From positions 90,458,001-90,522,000 of the forward strand of contig JBITNC010000001.1 in the NCBI GenBank assembly GCA_050084985.1: a stretch of DNA of 64,000 bases, written 5' to 3'. This DNA comes from Nageia nagi. Taxonomy: Eukaryota > Pinophyta. The number at the start of each line of letters is the position of its first letter. Positions within the stretch are counted from its first letter, which is position 1. This document shows positions 13,017-24,399 of this stretch, one piece after another. Made by a program: the position numbers and the translations under genes. The notes beneath the pieces are model-generated. The model saw only the letters and a list, made by a program, of their open reading frames with translations. It was not told the DNA's origin and did not search any database.

Positions 13017-13563
13017 TGTTGGAATGTATAATGCATTATTGTAAGGTCTATTAATGTAATTCACGTAATACTTAAAGGTATCCTATATACCTTAAGTATT
13101 TAGTGAATATTATAATGTAAATTCACTAATACTTAAAAATATCCCTAGATTTATTTTAAGTATTTATGAATAAAATAATGTAACTTGTCCTACACTCCAT
13201 CTCATGAGCATGCCCCCTTGGGTAAAAGGGTGATGCATGACATGATATTGTACAATGGTTAAAAAGGTGATAAAAGGGAATATTTTGGCCTATAAATAGA
13301 GGGTCCTCTCCTTGATATTACTCTTTCAAATTTGTACCAAAGTTATTCTTTAGGGTTTTGAGAAAGAGTTGTCATAAGAGAGTGCTATTTGAGAATAAAG
13401 ATCTTAGATTAATGGATATAATCACTTGGTTGGTTGAACCATTTTATATTGGTGCCAAATTTGTGAGATTAGCTTTTTTTTTATGTTGTTGTGATGATTT
13501 TTAAAGAGCTTTCATAATATCTTATTAGAAGAAGAATTTAGTCATTTAGGCTTAGCTCTCTCA
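13017..13563 (+). repeat. copia-A 5' LTR
   Basis: Starts TGTTGGAATGTATAATGCAT, the same terminus as the copia-1 LTRs read on the minus strand, and ends TCTCA before a primer site. It holds the family's AATACTTAA...TTAAGTATT palindrome (13067-13100), a TATA box in GGCCTATAAATAG (near 13280) and the conserved AAAGATCTTAGATTAATGG block. The five bases before it are GAAAG, the likely left target duplication. No right-hand copy could be matched because the 3' LTR is missing. Confidence 0.85.
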
Positions 13564-13565
13564 AA

Positions 13566-13580
13566 TAATATCTAGAGCCA
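13566..13580 (+). other. copia-A primer binding site
   Basis: TAATATCTAGAGCC lies just inside the LTR and resembles the TGGTATCAGAGCC site that pairs with initiator methionine tRNA. After it comes a stretch (CTTCTTCAACATCTTA-like) that also follows the primer site in copia-1, which ties both elements to one family. Confidence 0.6.
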
Positions 13581-13973
13581 TCCTTGAAGGCTCCTCTTCA
13601 ACATCTTAGAGGTCATTCCTACTTCTTCTCCCTACTTCATTGGTGAGATAAAATCAATTTTAGGGTATAAAATATCTCTTTTATTATTTTTGGAATTATT
13701 TTTCAATGATACTAACATACTTTTATTATATTTTAGTTCATTTAAAAAAAATTGCTTACATGTTTTTGCTATGAAATTTTTTTACTAACATGATTTTGTT
13801 AGTTACAATTTTTGAGTAAATTTGCTTAAAATATAGCAATAATATGTTACAATATTTCTCATGAACCTTGATATGGTTTAAATTTGTATATTTTTTTGAA
13901 ATATTAAAAAATTTACAACTTTTTACACTAATATGTAGTTTAGAAATGTTAAAAAGACTTACCATTTTTTTCC

Positions 13974-13988
13974 CATAATTTTATTATT
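13974..13988. repeat. left target-site duplication of LINE-2
   Basis: CATAATTTTATTATT occurs here and again, identical over 15 bp, at 23296-23310. The two copies bracket LINE-2 exactly. Confidence 0.9.
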
Positions 13989-13994
13989 ATTTTT

Positions 13995-16218
13995 GTATGA
14001 AAAAGACCTTTGTATTAATATAAACTATCCTTCATACAAAAAAAGGGATGGATGGAATTAAGTACACCCCATGATCAAGCACAATTGAAAATTAAAATTT
14101 CCTTTAGACTAACCCTAAGTTAGGAAAATAGGATGGTAAATAAAAACAAAGAAATCAATGAAAAATCAACATAAAAAAGCTGTCAAAACAAAATAGGTAA
14201 TGGTAGCTAGAGAAAAACATAACTCCTAATCATTAGCATGATAGAAAATAAACTTATTTAGAGGATTAAGGTGGGAAAAAGTTATCCATAATGCCTATAT
14301 TCTCCCAACTTTGGCTACCAGGACTCAACGCATGCCAACCATCATCATTTGGAGCATTAATAACCTCATTATTCTCTGCCTCAGTAACATTATGCTTTGC
14401 CTTAGTAACATGCATATTAACAACACCCCTCCAAGTTATGTAAGATGTGACTACATAACCCCAACCAACTAGATCAAAAGGTGGTAGATAGACATCCTAA
14501 CCACTTTGGGGGTGATGAGAAACTAGGCCTAATGGCTAACTTCACTTAAGATTCGAAGGAGGTTGAGACTAGTGATGGCTCTATGAAAGTCTAGTGGAAT
14601 TATGCCCACCAAAGAAATGTCTAGTTTGAGAGGAACATTCATGTGATCAGGAATAATAATCAAGGGCTCCATCTGGAGGAACCCTACTAATGGAGTGGGG
14701 TATGTTCCCCTAATAATTAAGTTTTGCTTATGCTAAACCTCTAAGTTCACTTTATCAACTTGAACAATTATATACAACCAACATTAGTAGAAAATAACAT
14801 ATTTTTCATCTAAATAAAAGGAAGAAGAAGCTTCCTACCATGCAAAAATAATATCATTCATGAATTTTCATAGATTATATAAAATACTAAGCCAAAAAAT
14901 ATGTTAGACTTCCCCTAAGGGTTCAACAAACTAAATAAGATCTTCTAATATCACATGAACCCAAGAACAAGGAGTAACAATAAAAGGTTGAAAAATGGAT
15001 AAAATTGACCTCCAAGAAGATGAAACTTTAGAAAAAGACCAAAAAACATGGGTAAAACTATCATGTTCACCAAAAAAAGCATAGACTAGGTTGGCCACCC
15101 CTAAATGTTTATCTGGTCCACATTATAGAAAACCTTAATCTCCATCTAGACTAGGTGGAGCTAAGATCCCATGTATTATTCAACCACTCAAACATAAGGA
15201 CATTAGGTGACAACCAGAGATAGCCTAATTTGGGTTTAAATTTATGCAAATGAATATTCTTAGACAACACCATTCATCCCACCAAGGCTTTTGAAAATAT
15301 CATCTGGACTTCCTCCAAATGGAAAAAGGGATTTTATCAAGAATGAAATCAAAGATGGCTTTATCATCTTCTCATAAATTGAGCTTTTTATGAAAATGCT
15401 CACAAGGAAACCAATCTTTATTCTGAGAATAAAATAATTATTTAAGAGATTCGATTACCTTCCTATGAAAGTAAAGGGATCTGACTCACTGAACATTTGC
15501 CAAAGGCAATCCATCAAATAAGAATAAGAGACCACTAAATATTTAAAGAAGAAAGAGATTCCCCTAACAAATTTTGCTTTTCATTCCACTAAAGCCATGG
15601 TTTGAAAACTTCCCATGCCTTCCAGATACTTTTTGCAACAAATGAACCATTAATCTTGATAGGGACTTGAGCAATAAGAATCATTTGAATTTCTAACCCC
15701 TTCCAAGACTTTATGCCATATGGGAAGCTTGTAGACACATAATGTCGAATGAGAATCTTCTAGGCCTTATCACCCTCTAGGGATCTAATTATCCATATGG
15801 CATAAAGAGAAAAACCTTGGTTTTGGAAATCAAAAATGCCCATTCCTCCAATAGCATGAGGAAGGAAATAGATATCCTATTCCACTCTATGGAAGCCTCA
15901 TTTTTGCATATCAGAGGCCTAAAGAAAATCTCTCTCTAAGAAGCTTGTCTAATTTATGATAGCATGGCTTAGAAGGGACCTAACAGGAGAAATAATACAC
16001 ATGAGTAGAAGGTAAATTTTTCATGCATATTTGGTATCTTCCATCAAGAGAAAGTAGTATAGTAGTCTAGTACTTGAGCTTCTTCTCAATCTTCTGAATA
16101 ACAAAGTTCCAAAGTTGAGCAGGGGAAGCTTGGAAGGTAAAGGGAATACCAAGAAATTGAAACACCTAGCTAGGTTGAATCCATTTTCAAAGAAAAATAT
16201 TAAGCCAACTAGGCATAG
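13995..16218 (-). pseudogene. LINE-2 ORF2 C-terminal part and 3' UTR
   Basis: Right after gypsy-1 the minus strand continues the LINE frame with PMPSWL, then a segment matching FKFLGIPF..LPSKLPLLNFG, then RLLYYFL, equivalent to LINE-3 62550-62740. The rest to 13995 gives tryptophan-rich runs typical of the LINE C-terminal zf-RVT region, followed by the 3' end. The frame is broken in many places. This part has no counterpart in LINE-3, which stops at about 62765. Confidence 0.7.
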
Positions 16219-16832
16219 TGTAGAGGCTAAATAATGCAATTAATACAAATAGGGTTGATTAATGCACTATCACTCTAGTTTGTAAATATTGATGCATATA
16301 TCATAAATATGGCAATAACATGTAACAAGAATGCAGTAATGTTTACTTAGATTCTATATCTATTCTATTAATAAAAAAATGCACAAAGGATAGAGCATAC
16401 ATTCATAAACAAGCATGCCTTCAATGCTATAAGATGAGTGGAATTACAAACGTGAACAAGAATGTAACGATGAACGAATTAGCGAATAATCAAATGATGA
16501 ACATACATGCCAACTTATAGAATAATAGATGCTCAATATAGATAGACAAAGTAAGTTGTAATCCTTCAAATGATATTCAATTGATAATCCTTTTATTAGC
16601 TTGAAATTATTATTTTCCAATGATTCACTCATGATTTATAGGTCATCAAATGATACCTTTATATATGATACAAGTTTACATGACTTTGAATTTTGACCCT
16701 TGTACATTACACAAGGGTCAAATACATGACCTACACCTCTTTAATATATTTTTAATTCCTTTTGAAATAATACATTGTTAATGGATTAAAATGATTTATT
16801 AAATACATAAAGGTTCATTTTGAGGCATCTAT
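16219..16832 (-). repeat. gypsy-1 3' LTR
   Basis: Near-copy of 21053-21692. In plus orientation it starts TGTAGAGGCTAAATAATGCA and ends GAGGCATCTATA, where the last CA has become TA. Numerous single-base differences and small indels from the other LTR (about 614 against 640 bp) point to an old insertion. Confidence 0.9.
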
Positions 16833-16850
16833 AGTTGCCCCTCTTTGAAT
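16833..16850 (-). other. gypsy-1 polypurine tract
   Basis: On the minus strand, TTCAAAGAGGGGCAAC directly precedes the 3' LTR. It is the expected primer for plus-strand DNA synthesis, and a closely similar tract is next to the gypsy-2 3' LTR. Confidence 0.75.
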
Positions 16851-17071
16851 GTGTGATTGAAGCAATAAAATTACATATGCAAAGAAGAAGTGTAGAAGAA
16901 GCATAAAAGAAATTTTTTTGATCCTTTTGCTGATGCTGATTGAATACTGATGAAGGTCCTTATGCTGACCCCTTTTGACTTGGGTGCCCTAGGAAATATC
17001 CTTAAGTAGAGTAGCCAAGGTAAAATTTATTGAAGAAGCTATCTTTAGAAATATTGTTTGGATGATTGTAG

Positions 17072-17407
17072 AAATCCATATCTAAGGTTGGAGATGGAAG
17101 ATATGATGTGCCTCTTTTATACTATTTCAATCATAAATTTGGCCATTCTATTGTGTTAGATACTCGAAAAGCTGATGCACTTATGTCCATACCTCAAAAT
17201 AAGGAGATTATGCTTTGGATGGGTGAAAATGATAATGAAATGTATGCCACTGGTGGCCTGAAAAATAGTGAGCATGAAATTGGCACCCTAGTTTTGATTA
17301 TAATTTGCTTTTATTCTTTTGGATTTATGTACTTGCAATTAAGTGTTAGCCAAAAAATAAAGGTATGGATGCACAGTAAGCTACATCATCCATTAGAGAT
17401 GATCTAA
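17072..17407 (+). CDS. unrecognised ORF antisense to gypsy-1, possible captured host exon
   Basis: The frame opens right after a TAG at 17069-17071 and runs 111 codons to TAA at 17405. It starts KSISKVGDGRYDVPLLYYF, has polar, residue-diverse middle parts (DTRKADALMSIPQNKE, MLWMGENDNEMYATGG) and then a hydrophobic stretch (LVLIIICFYSFGFMYLQL) like one membrane span. The composition looks like real protein, unlike the AT-driven frames around it. The upstream AG at 17070-17071 could be a splice acceptor and AG/GTATGG at 17361-17368 a donor, which would suit an exon of about 290 bp. It sits where pol is normally found and opposes the element. I do not recognise the family; there is no ATG start. 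Chance origin cannot be ruled out. Confidence 0.35.
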   Translation, partial: KSISKVGDGRYDVPLLYYFNHKFGHSIVLDTRKADALMSIPQNKEIMLWMGENDNEMYATGGLKNSEHEIGTLVLIIICFYSFGFMYLQLSVSQKIKVWMHSKLHHPLEMI

Positions 17408-17930
17408 TATCAGCAATCTTACTTACAGCTTCATTCCTGGTTTATCTTTTAAGTGAGGGAACTCTCACTAGTCGTATCGATGGCCATCGATGATCATATG
17501 TTTGTATGTCTATGATATGAAGATAGTATGCTTTAGATAGGTTCAAAGCAAAAACCATATGGATACAAAATAAGTTGTATCATCTGTTGAAGATGATCCA
17601 ATGTCAACATCTTGCTCATAGCTATGTCACTAGTTTACTTTTAAGTGAGTGAACTCTCATTAGCCGTGTTGTTGGCCATAGGTGATCATATGTTTATATG
17701 TATATGATTTGAAGACAATATGCTTTATATGGGTTCAAAGTAAAAATTATGTGGATACATAGCAAGTTGTAGCATCCATTAGAGATGATCCAATGTCAAC
17801 ATCTAGCTTACGGTTGCATCATCAATTTACTTTTAAGTGAGTGAACTCTCACTAGCTGGGTCGTTGGTAATTGATGATCATACATTTTATGTATATGACC
17901 CGAAGACATTATGTTTTCCTTGTAAAAGGT
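17364..17930. repeat. three tandem copies of a ~192-bp unit
   Basis: The landmark GATGATC(C/T)AAT(G/A)TCA recurs at about 17398, 17592 and 17784, giving periods of 194 and 192 bp. Other shared words are TTTTAAGTGAG.GAACTCTCA and GATCATAT. The array begins exactly at the end of the unrecognised ORF and lies inside gypsy-1. Its copies have diverged moderately. Confidence 0.85.
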
Positions 17931-19365
17931 GAGTTATAAATTCCAATCATACCCATTTAGATAATACTTGTGGTACAAAACAACATAAACTTGCATAGAT
18001 CACATCCATGAAAGAATAAGAAATGTAAATAGCAAGGATGAAATATAATATTTCGATGTTTCACTATGGTCAATGCCAACCATATTCATATAGAGTATGA
18101 TACATAGACTACTATGATATATAACTCATAGCCTATGGATGATGTTTGAATGACTCACACTAGTGATGTCCTGGAATCAATGCAATATTTGCTCATGGGA
18201 GACCATGGCTTTGAAATAATTATTAGTAGAATAATGAACTATACATTCACTCTTCATCAATGTACCAAATATTTAAACATTCAATGACCTTGCATCTCAA
18301 CATTTCAATTTGCATGAATTTTCAATATAAATCCATGCCATTGGCAATGTGGTAAGCCTAAAATTTTACAATCATATTTTCAACAGTTTTGATCCTTATT
18401 AATAAAATATTGCATATGCATGAAAGAATCATAGAAATGAGTATGCATTGAATGAAATTTTAATATGGCCCATTTACAAAATTATTTGTAGCAATTACAT
18501 ACCACTAGTGGCATGAGATTTTCAATATCAAGTGCAAATTTTGAAAGACAATCATCCATATCACTCTTCATTGCTTCTAAATGAAATAGCATTGGCAATT
18601 GCCATAAAATTTTCAAGATAAAGAATGAAATAGAAATATGTGATCATATATTCAATTTGTTTATAAAATGATGAAGAATCCATTCAATTTGCACTGAAAC
18701 TAGTTCAATTCAGATATTCAATACAATGCAACATTTTATAGATAATACCATAATGTTATATTATATCATATTTTCAAGGATACAATGGCCTTAAATTTCA
18801 TTAGTAAAACATGCATTTTGTTTAAAATAGCAATCATAAGAATAACATATGCAATGTTTACTTTTCATACCAGATAGTCAAAGAAAATATAGTGGTCTTA
18901 ATTCATCAATGAAAATTTTGTAATGAAGAGCATAAAATAGATGAGATGAGATACCTTACAATGACAATTTTGGCCTTCTGATTTTCAATAATGTTCTTAA
19001 TTCATCAATGATAATTTTGGCCTTTTGATTTTCAATATCTAATTTCCATCAAGCCCCCATATGAAGCTATATCCACTTTTTCTTGATATATATATATATG
19101 TTGTTGTTATGAAATGCAACTAATATGGGATGCAATGAATAGACCCATGATATGCAACCTACATGAAATGCACCCTATATGATATGCAAAATTTAGAAAC
19201 TATAGTACATTAAGGGGTGGTGGAACCTCCATTAGTTTAGAACACTTTGCTAAGAAAAATGAATTTTCTTTGCTTAGATTATCCTCTGCATTGTCTATAC
19301 CTTGGGCTACTCCTCTCTCAAGAAGATCAATAAATTCAATTCGTATCTTTAGAGGTAATGTATTG
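17931..19365. other. gypsy-1 internal non-coding sequence
   Basis: AT-rich DNA with recurring ATTTTCAATAT and ATGAAATT words. A short near-duplication (AATTTTGGCCTT.TGATTTTC) lies at about 18966 and 19013, 47 bp apart. No pol motif is visible on either strand. Confidence 0.5.
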
Positions 19366-19599
19366 CATTATTGCAAATGACTATTAAGGAGTAAAATCTT
19401 GAATAGATACTTGTCAAAAGGCCAATATTTTTGTTTTCTATATTCTTGTAACCAAATCTCAATTGGATCTAACTGAACTAAATTTTTTCTTGTGTCTACT
19501 TGACAAGTTAGATGTGTAGAACAATAACCATTATTTCCATTACTATTTTTATGCCATTGGCAACCTGCATACATTCATCACAATTATCTTGAATTTTCA

Positions 19600-20511
19600 T
19601 AATTGGGTTTTCAATCCCTAAATTTGAAGCATGTTGAGGGAGATAATATTTACCTTTTGTAATTATGTCTAAAATTATACATTTCAAATCACGATAAGAA
19701 TCTATAGCATGACCCTTTCATTTATGATAAGTGCAATAAACATCCTCATTTCCCATTGGAGTATCACTATCTTGTGTTCTTCTTTTTAATAGCATCAATA
19801 AACCTCTTTTCATTAGATCCTTCATAATTGGCCTTGGTTGATGTCCACTAAGTATCTCAAAGTTGGGGACCTCTTTATTGGTGGTGGGGAACAATTATGG
19901 CTATCCTTTTTGGGTTGTTCTATAATATGAGCATCTTGTGTTTTCAAAGTTTCTTGAGATGTAACTCTTTGCCAACATTGTTTTAGTTTTGGTTGAATTT
20001 GGGGTTTAGGTTGTGGTTTTGATTGAGGTTTTGGTTGATAAGATATTTTATTTTATTGCTATTGCATAATTTCCTTCTCAAACTTTTTCATACAATATTG
20101 CCTAGTATATGGATCTTCTAACAATTTATCTAATTCTTTTCTTAGAAATGCATGGTATTTTTCTTTCAATTCAAGATCATCATAAATTCCAAACATAAAA
20201 GAGGGATTAACTAACATATGTGCTTTAAATTTTTGAAATTGATTTTTAAGTGTCAATTTTTCAAATGCAATATCATTCAAACTCGTCCATAGCATCCAAA
20301 TTTAAATGTGAATAACATTATCATGCACTCGATTTTCTCTAATACTTGGCATATCATCATTCATAGTAGTAAAGCATGAATTTAATAAACTTAATTCATA
20401 AAAAGATTTTTTATTATGCATAACATCCATTTCTTATTTAGGAGGAGGTGCAAATAAATCACTTATCACATTCAAAGATTCAAACAAACCATTTTTAAAT
20501 GCCTTATCCAT
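19600..20511 (-). pseudogene. gypsy-1 gag
   Basis: An ATG at 20511 (minus) starts a frame beginning MDKAFKNGLFESLNVISDLF and continuing, with two in-frame stops, into a 78-codon open part at 20059-20295 (MLWTSLNDIAFEKL...). Near 19690-19730 the residues YCTYHK.KGHAIDSYRDLK resemble the CCHC knuckle that ends gag in Tat/Athila-like gypsy elements, with the last cysteine changed to tyrosine. Gag packages element RNA into virus-like particles. Stops at about 20435 and 20303 and later shifts inactivate it. A further 68-codon frame at 19368-19574 may be its degraded tail. Confidence 0.65.
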
Positions 20512-21035
20512 GAGAGAATGAAAGAAGATGGAAAAAATATTTTTATATGAAAAACTCTAGAAATATTGATATAAATGCATGCAAAGGGATCAAATTAATC
20601 TCCAAAAGTTCCCTATGGTGACCTATGGGTTTGGCAAGTTTTTAGCATAAAACAATTCACCAGATAGTTGCAAAATGTCTTCAAAATGTATGATTTTCAA
20701 GGTGACATTTTCTACAAAAATATTTTTAAAATCACTCGAAATATGCAAATAAAGACCTAGAAAAATAAAAAAAAACTTGTCAATTATATGTATCTATGGT
20801 TTGGAAAAAGTTTTCTAATGCTAGATCTCACCAAATTGAAGAAAATAACCTTAAAAAATAGGGTTTTCTAGAGTGACGTTTTTCAAGAAAAAAATTTATT
20901 TGAAGCAATAAAAGTTTCCAAATTGGAGAAAAGTTAATTTAACCAAAAAGGAAAACAAAACCAAGGGTTTCTAATGCAATACTCCTCAAAAAAAGTGATG
21001 CCCTAAAATGAAAAATTCTAAGGTTTGTAAGAATA

Positions 21036-21049
21036 GTCGGGGTTCACCA
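21036..21049 (-). other. gypsy-1 primer binding site
   Basis: Minus-strand TGGTGAACCCCGAC begins three bases inside the 5' LTR, the position and TGG start expected of a tRNA primer site. I did not identify which tRNA it matches. Confidence 0.65.
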
Positions 21050-21052
21050 AAA

Positions 21053-21692
21053 TGTAGAGGCTAAATAATGCAATTAATACAAATGGGGTTGATTAATGCA
21101 CTATCACTCTACTTTGTAAATATTTATGCATATATCATAAATAAGGTGATATCATGTAATAGGAATGTAGTAATGTTTACTTAGATTCTATATCCATTCT
21201 GTTAATCAAAAAATGCACAAAGGATAGAGCATACATTCATGAAAAGCACACCGTCAATGCCCTAGAATTAGCATGTCATCGATGCTGTAAGATGAGTGGA
21301 ATTACAAACATGAACAAGAATGTAGCAATGAGTGAATTAGTGAATAATTAAATGATGAACACACATACAAACTTATAGAATAATAAATGCGCAATATAGA
21401 TAGACAAGGCAAGTTGTAATCCTTCAAATGATATTCAATTGATAATCCTTGTATTAGCTTGAAATGATTATTTTCCCATGATTTGCTCATGATTTATAGG
21501 TCATCAAATGATGCTTTTATATATGATACAAGTTTACATGACTTTAGTATTTTGACCCCTTGTACATTACATAAGGGTTAAATACATGGCTACACCTCTT
21601 TTATACATTTTTAATCCCTTTTTAAATAATACATTATTAAGAGATTAAAATGATTTATTAAATACATAAACATTTATTTTGAGGTGTCTACA
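21053..21692 (-). repeat. gypsy-1 5' LTR
   Basis: Read on the minus strand it starts TGTAGACACCTCAAAATAAA and ends CCTCTACA. The primer site lies next to its inner end. It aligns along its length with 16219-16832. Confidence 0.9.
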
Positions 21693-21699
21693 TATAGGT

Positions 21700-22660
21700 C
21701 TTGATGATTACCTGAAACAAGAAGTTTTCATCCATTGAATACTAGAACCAGAGGTACAACAAAAATTATTCAAATAATCTAAAGTTAATTTAATAGATTG
21801 CTCATCTTCATGTAATATTATAAAGAATCATCAACAAAATGACCATTAATGAGTTATAAGGAGGAGTTAGAAAGAGCAATTCCTTGAATAACACCTTGCT
21901 TAGCTTTATGTTCCAAAAGGTAACCAAAAACCTCAACAACTAAGATAAATAGGGAGGGGGCTAAGGGGAAACCTTAGCGGATAGAGTGAGCAAGAGTGAT
22001 GGAAGTATACTAAACACAATTCATGGTAAGAACACCAAATTCATCTCTAAAGAGCATTCATACTGATTGAATAAATACAGGACCAAACCCAAGAGATTGA
22101 ATCACAAATAATATAAAATTCCACTTAATCTTATTATAGGATTTTTTAAAATCAATTTTAATAAATAAAGCTTTTTGATCAAAGACTCTTGCCAATTCCA
22201 TTCCTTACCAAATTGCAATAACATTATGTAAGATATAACGACCCTTAACAAAACTTGTTTGCCTAGGCTAAATAATTAGAGTAAGCAAAGGTCTGAGATT
22301 AAGAGATAAGCTTTGGTAATAATTTTATAGCTCACATTCAACAAAGTTATAGGCCTCTAGTTTGTTATGATCTTAGGGTCTCCTTCCATGCAAATGAATT
22401 TGATATTACCTTTATTGAATAGCTAGCCTAGGGAGCCAGTAACCATGGCTTTCTTATACACTTTCAAAAGATCAGGGCCAACAAAATCTCAAAATTATTT
22501 GTAAAACTCACATGGAAAGCCATCCATTCCAGGGGCTTTCTCATTGGCCATGTGAGAAAGAGAAGTCTTAAGATCCTCCAAAGAAAGAGGATAATCACAA
22601 ATATCCCTCTGAGCCTCAGAGGTATGACAAAGCATCACTTATGAATAACTTGATATTGAG
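21700..22660 (-). pseudogene. LINE-2 reverse transcriptase, N-terminal and catalytic part
   Basis: The minus strand reads YPLSLEDLKTSLSHM then EKAPGMDGFPCEFYK around 22500-22610, nearly the same as LINE-3 at 61650-61740. The catalytic block HFVDDS lies near 21830, just before the gypsy-1 insertion point. In between are GFSLAPSLF-like residues near 21960 and other RT blocks with stops. The plus-strand 151-codon frame at 22641-23096 is an antisense shadow of this domain. The gene is broken by stops and by the insertion. Confidence 0.8.
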
Positions 22661-23295
22661 CAACAATAATAGGTTGAGCAAAACAAAATTATTGGTAATG
22701 AGCCACAAAGGTGCTAATAATATCAGGAAGGGAAGCAAAATGAATACATTCTACCTGAATGGCATGAAATTGAGTGGCATGAATAGGGGGTTGAAGGTGT
22801 TTAAAAAACTCCTTGGAAAATCTATCATCCAACTTAAGCTAATTCATTTTATCTCACAACTAAGCTCCTTCAACTTCATACATATAAGCTTTTCTAATTT
22901 TATGGTGCAAAGCAACAACATGAGCTTGAGAAAGTTGACTAAAAGGGTTTACCTCCAATTTAAGGATTGCTCTTGCAAGTTCTACCAAAAGAGCAATGTT
23001 TCCTTTCCTTCTCCTCTTAGCAACCTCAACACCAAGGGTGTAAAGAGTGGAAGTAGTTTTGGTGATGGTATCATTCCATCACTAGATCCAACTTGAAGTC
23101 CTAGAAGGCAAGGGAATGACATTCCAAATGTGATAAATATGAGATTTCATAGATTCATTTTGTAGTTCAAATAAACATTAAGATAAAATTGGGAAGTGAA
23201 AACCCTATAGGAGGTGTGATCCTAAGAAATGTCAAATAAGATAGGAGTATGATCATACAAGGTGATATTAGTAACTACCATCACAAAGGGGTTCA

Positions 23296-23310
23296 CATAA
23301 TTTTATTATT
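23296..23310. repeat. right target-site duplication of LINE-2
   Basis: Exact 15-bp copy of 13974-13988, adjoining the 5' truncation point of LINE-2. Confidence 0.9.
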
Positions 23311-23920
23311 GTAATACAAGTTTATTTTTTGTAATAATTTTTACAAAGTTATTAAAAAAAGAGAAAGCTACTATGATATATATATATATTTAAAAAAAAT
23401 ACATTTATTTATCTTTACTCAAAAAAGCATTACTTTCGCTATTAAAAAATAGAGGCTCTGTAATTTTTTTAAAAAACTATGTCTAGTAAAAATATACTAA
23501 ATGGACATCCATCAAAGAGTAGTTGAAAATGTTTATAAAATAAAATAATAAATATAATAATAAATAGAATTATTTTTTAATAAAAATATTAAATAAAATG
23601 GGGGTTATGCACCCCTGCCCCTGCCATTATACTACTATGTGGTCCAATAGTCACCGTGCGCACCTATCGATCTAACCACCAACAGCTAACTCCCCACCTA
23701 CTAGTTGCCAACTCCTTGCATAGTAGTAGCTAGCTCCCTGCCCACTAGTAACTAGCTCCCCACCCATTGAAGTGCCATCATACCATAAATATGCCCTTGC
23801 CATTGCACAACATTTAGTTTATATAAAAAATATATATAAAAATAAAAATAAAAACTCTGACCACCATCCTAGCTGCCCTCGATGGTGGAGTGCCCCTCTC
23901 CATCTCACACAATCTCACTA
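23311..23920 (+). other. copia-A leader, middle piece
   Basis: An AT-rich half (23311-23590) passes into a C-rich half (23600-23920) with words such as CCCCTGCCC and CTAGCTCCC. The same change, AT-rich then C-rich on the element's sense strand, is seen in the copia-1 leader (35.8 to 34.9 kb). Together with the flanks this places it between the copia-A LTR and gag. No protein is encoded. Confidence 0.5.
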
Positions 23921-24383
23921 AAATAGTAAACTAAAATGTACTTAGCAATTTGGATATAATTCAACAGTGTAAGGTCACATTTCGTCTTCTCACACCCCCA
24001 TTTTTCTCTATGGGAAGGGTCTTATTTATAGATTTTCTAAGGTAGTATTAGTTGCTATTTTGGAAGGCAAGATTGGATGAAAAAATCTCATCCAGCCTTG
24101 TCATAGATTATATCCATGCAAGGAAAATGTAGGATTAAGGATGAATCATCCTTGATCCATTAGCTTATTTCTTTGGGCACTTGATTTTTCTATTTTTTTC
24201 TTTGTGTTTTCTATTTTTAGGATCGCTAGCGATTATCTATCAGGCTCTAGCGATTGGGTATGATCACCAACAATTATACTGGATCACCAATGATAAGAAG
24301 ACTTTGGAAAACTTTATTATTTGCCTAAAATTTTATTCCCCTCTTTCATTTATCAAAAGAGGGGCCATTTTTAGGTATCTACA
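23921..24383 (-). repeat. gypsy-2 3' LTR
   Basis: On the minus strand it starts TGTAGATACCTAAAAATGGC. It matches 44425-44875 nearly base for base over long stretches such as GGGAAGGGTCTTATTTATAG. It includes a GATAAATGAAAGAGGGG purine block near its start, which echoes the polypurine tract just outside. Confidence 0.85.
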
Positions 24384-24399
24384 GTTTACCCCTTTTTGA
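24384..24399 (-). other. gypsy-2 polypurine tract
   Basis: Minus-strand TTCAAAAAGGGGTAAAC abuts the 3' LTR, as expected for the plus-strand primer. It resembles the gypsy-1 tract, which suggests related lineages. Confidence 0.75.

Larger units (their letters stand above)
16219..21692 (-). mobile_element. gypsy-1: Ty3/gypsy element without visible pol
   Basis: Two LTRs flank 4.2 kb. A primer site next to the right LTR and a polypurine tract next to the left LTR show minus orientation. The flanks CATAG (16214-16218) and TATAG (21693-21697) form a 5-bp duplication with one mismatch, and LINE-3 gives the uninterrupted target (AGACCTATGCCTAG), confirming the insertion site. Inside are a damaged gag near the 5' end, a plus-strand ORF of unknown origin and a tandem repeat. 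I see no protease, reverse transcriptase, RNase H or integrase, so it was probably non-autonomous. Confidence 0.9.
13989..23295 (-). mobile_element. LINE-2: 5'-truncated L1-type LINE, interrupted by gypsy-1
   Basis: The LINE lies on the minus strand, its 5' end at 23295 and its 3' end at 13989. Its start lines up with a point about 60950 in LINE-3, in the ORF2 region before the reverse transcriptase, so the copy is 5'-truncated, as is common for L1-type insertions. The identical 15-bp flanks mark target-primed integration. Its 3' end carries a GTATGAA/TTCATAC inverted repeat and an A-rich tail. Removing gypsy-1 leaves about 3.8 kb. The target is the leader of copia-A. Confidence 0.9.

Noticed and set aside
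22641-23096. Plus-strand frame of 151 codons, among the longest in the window
   Set aside because: It is antisense to the LINE-2 ORF2 region, where the minus strand shows LINE residues matching LINE-3. The plus-strand product has no domain.
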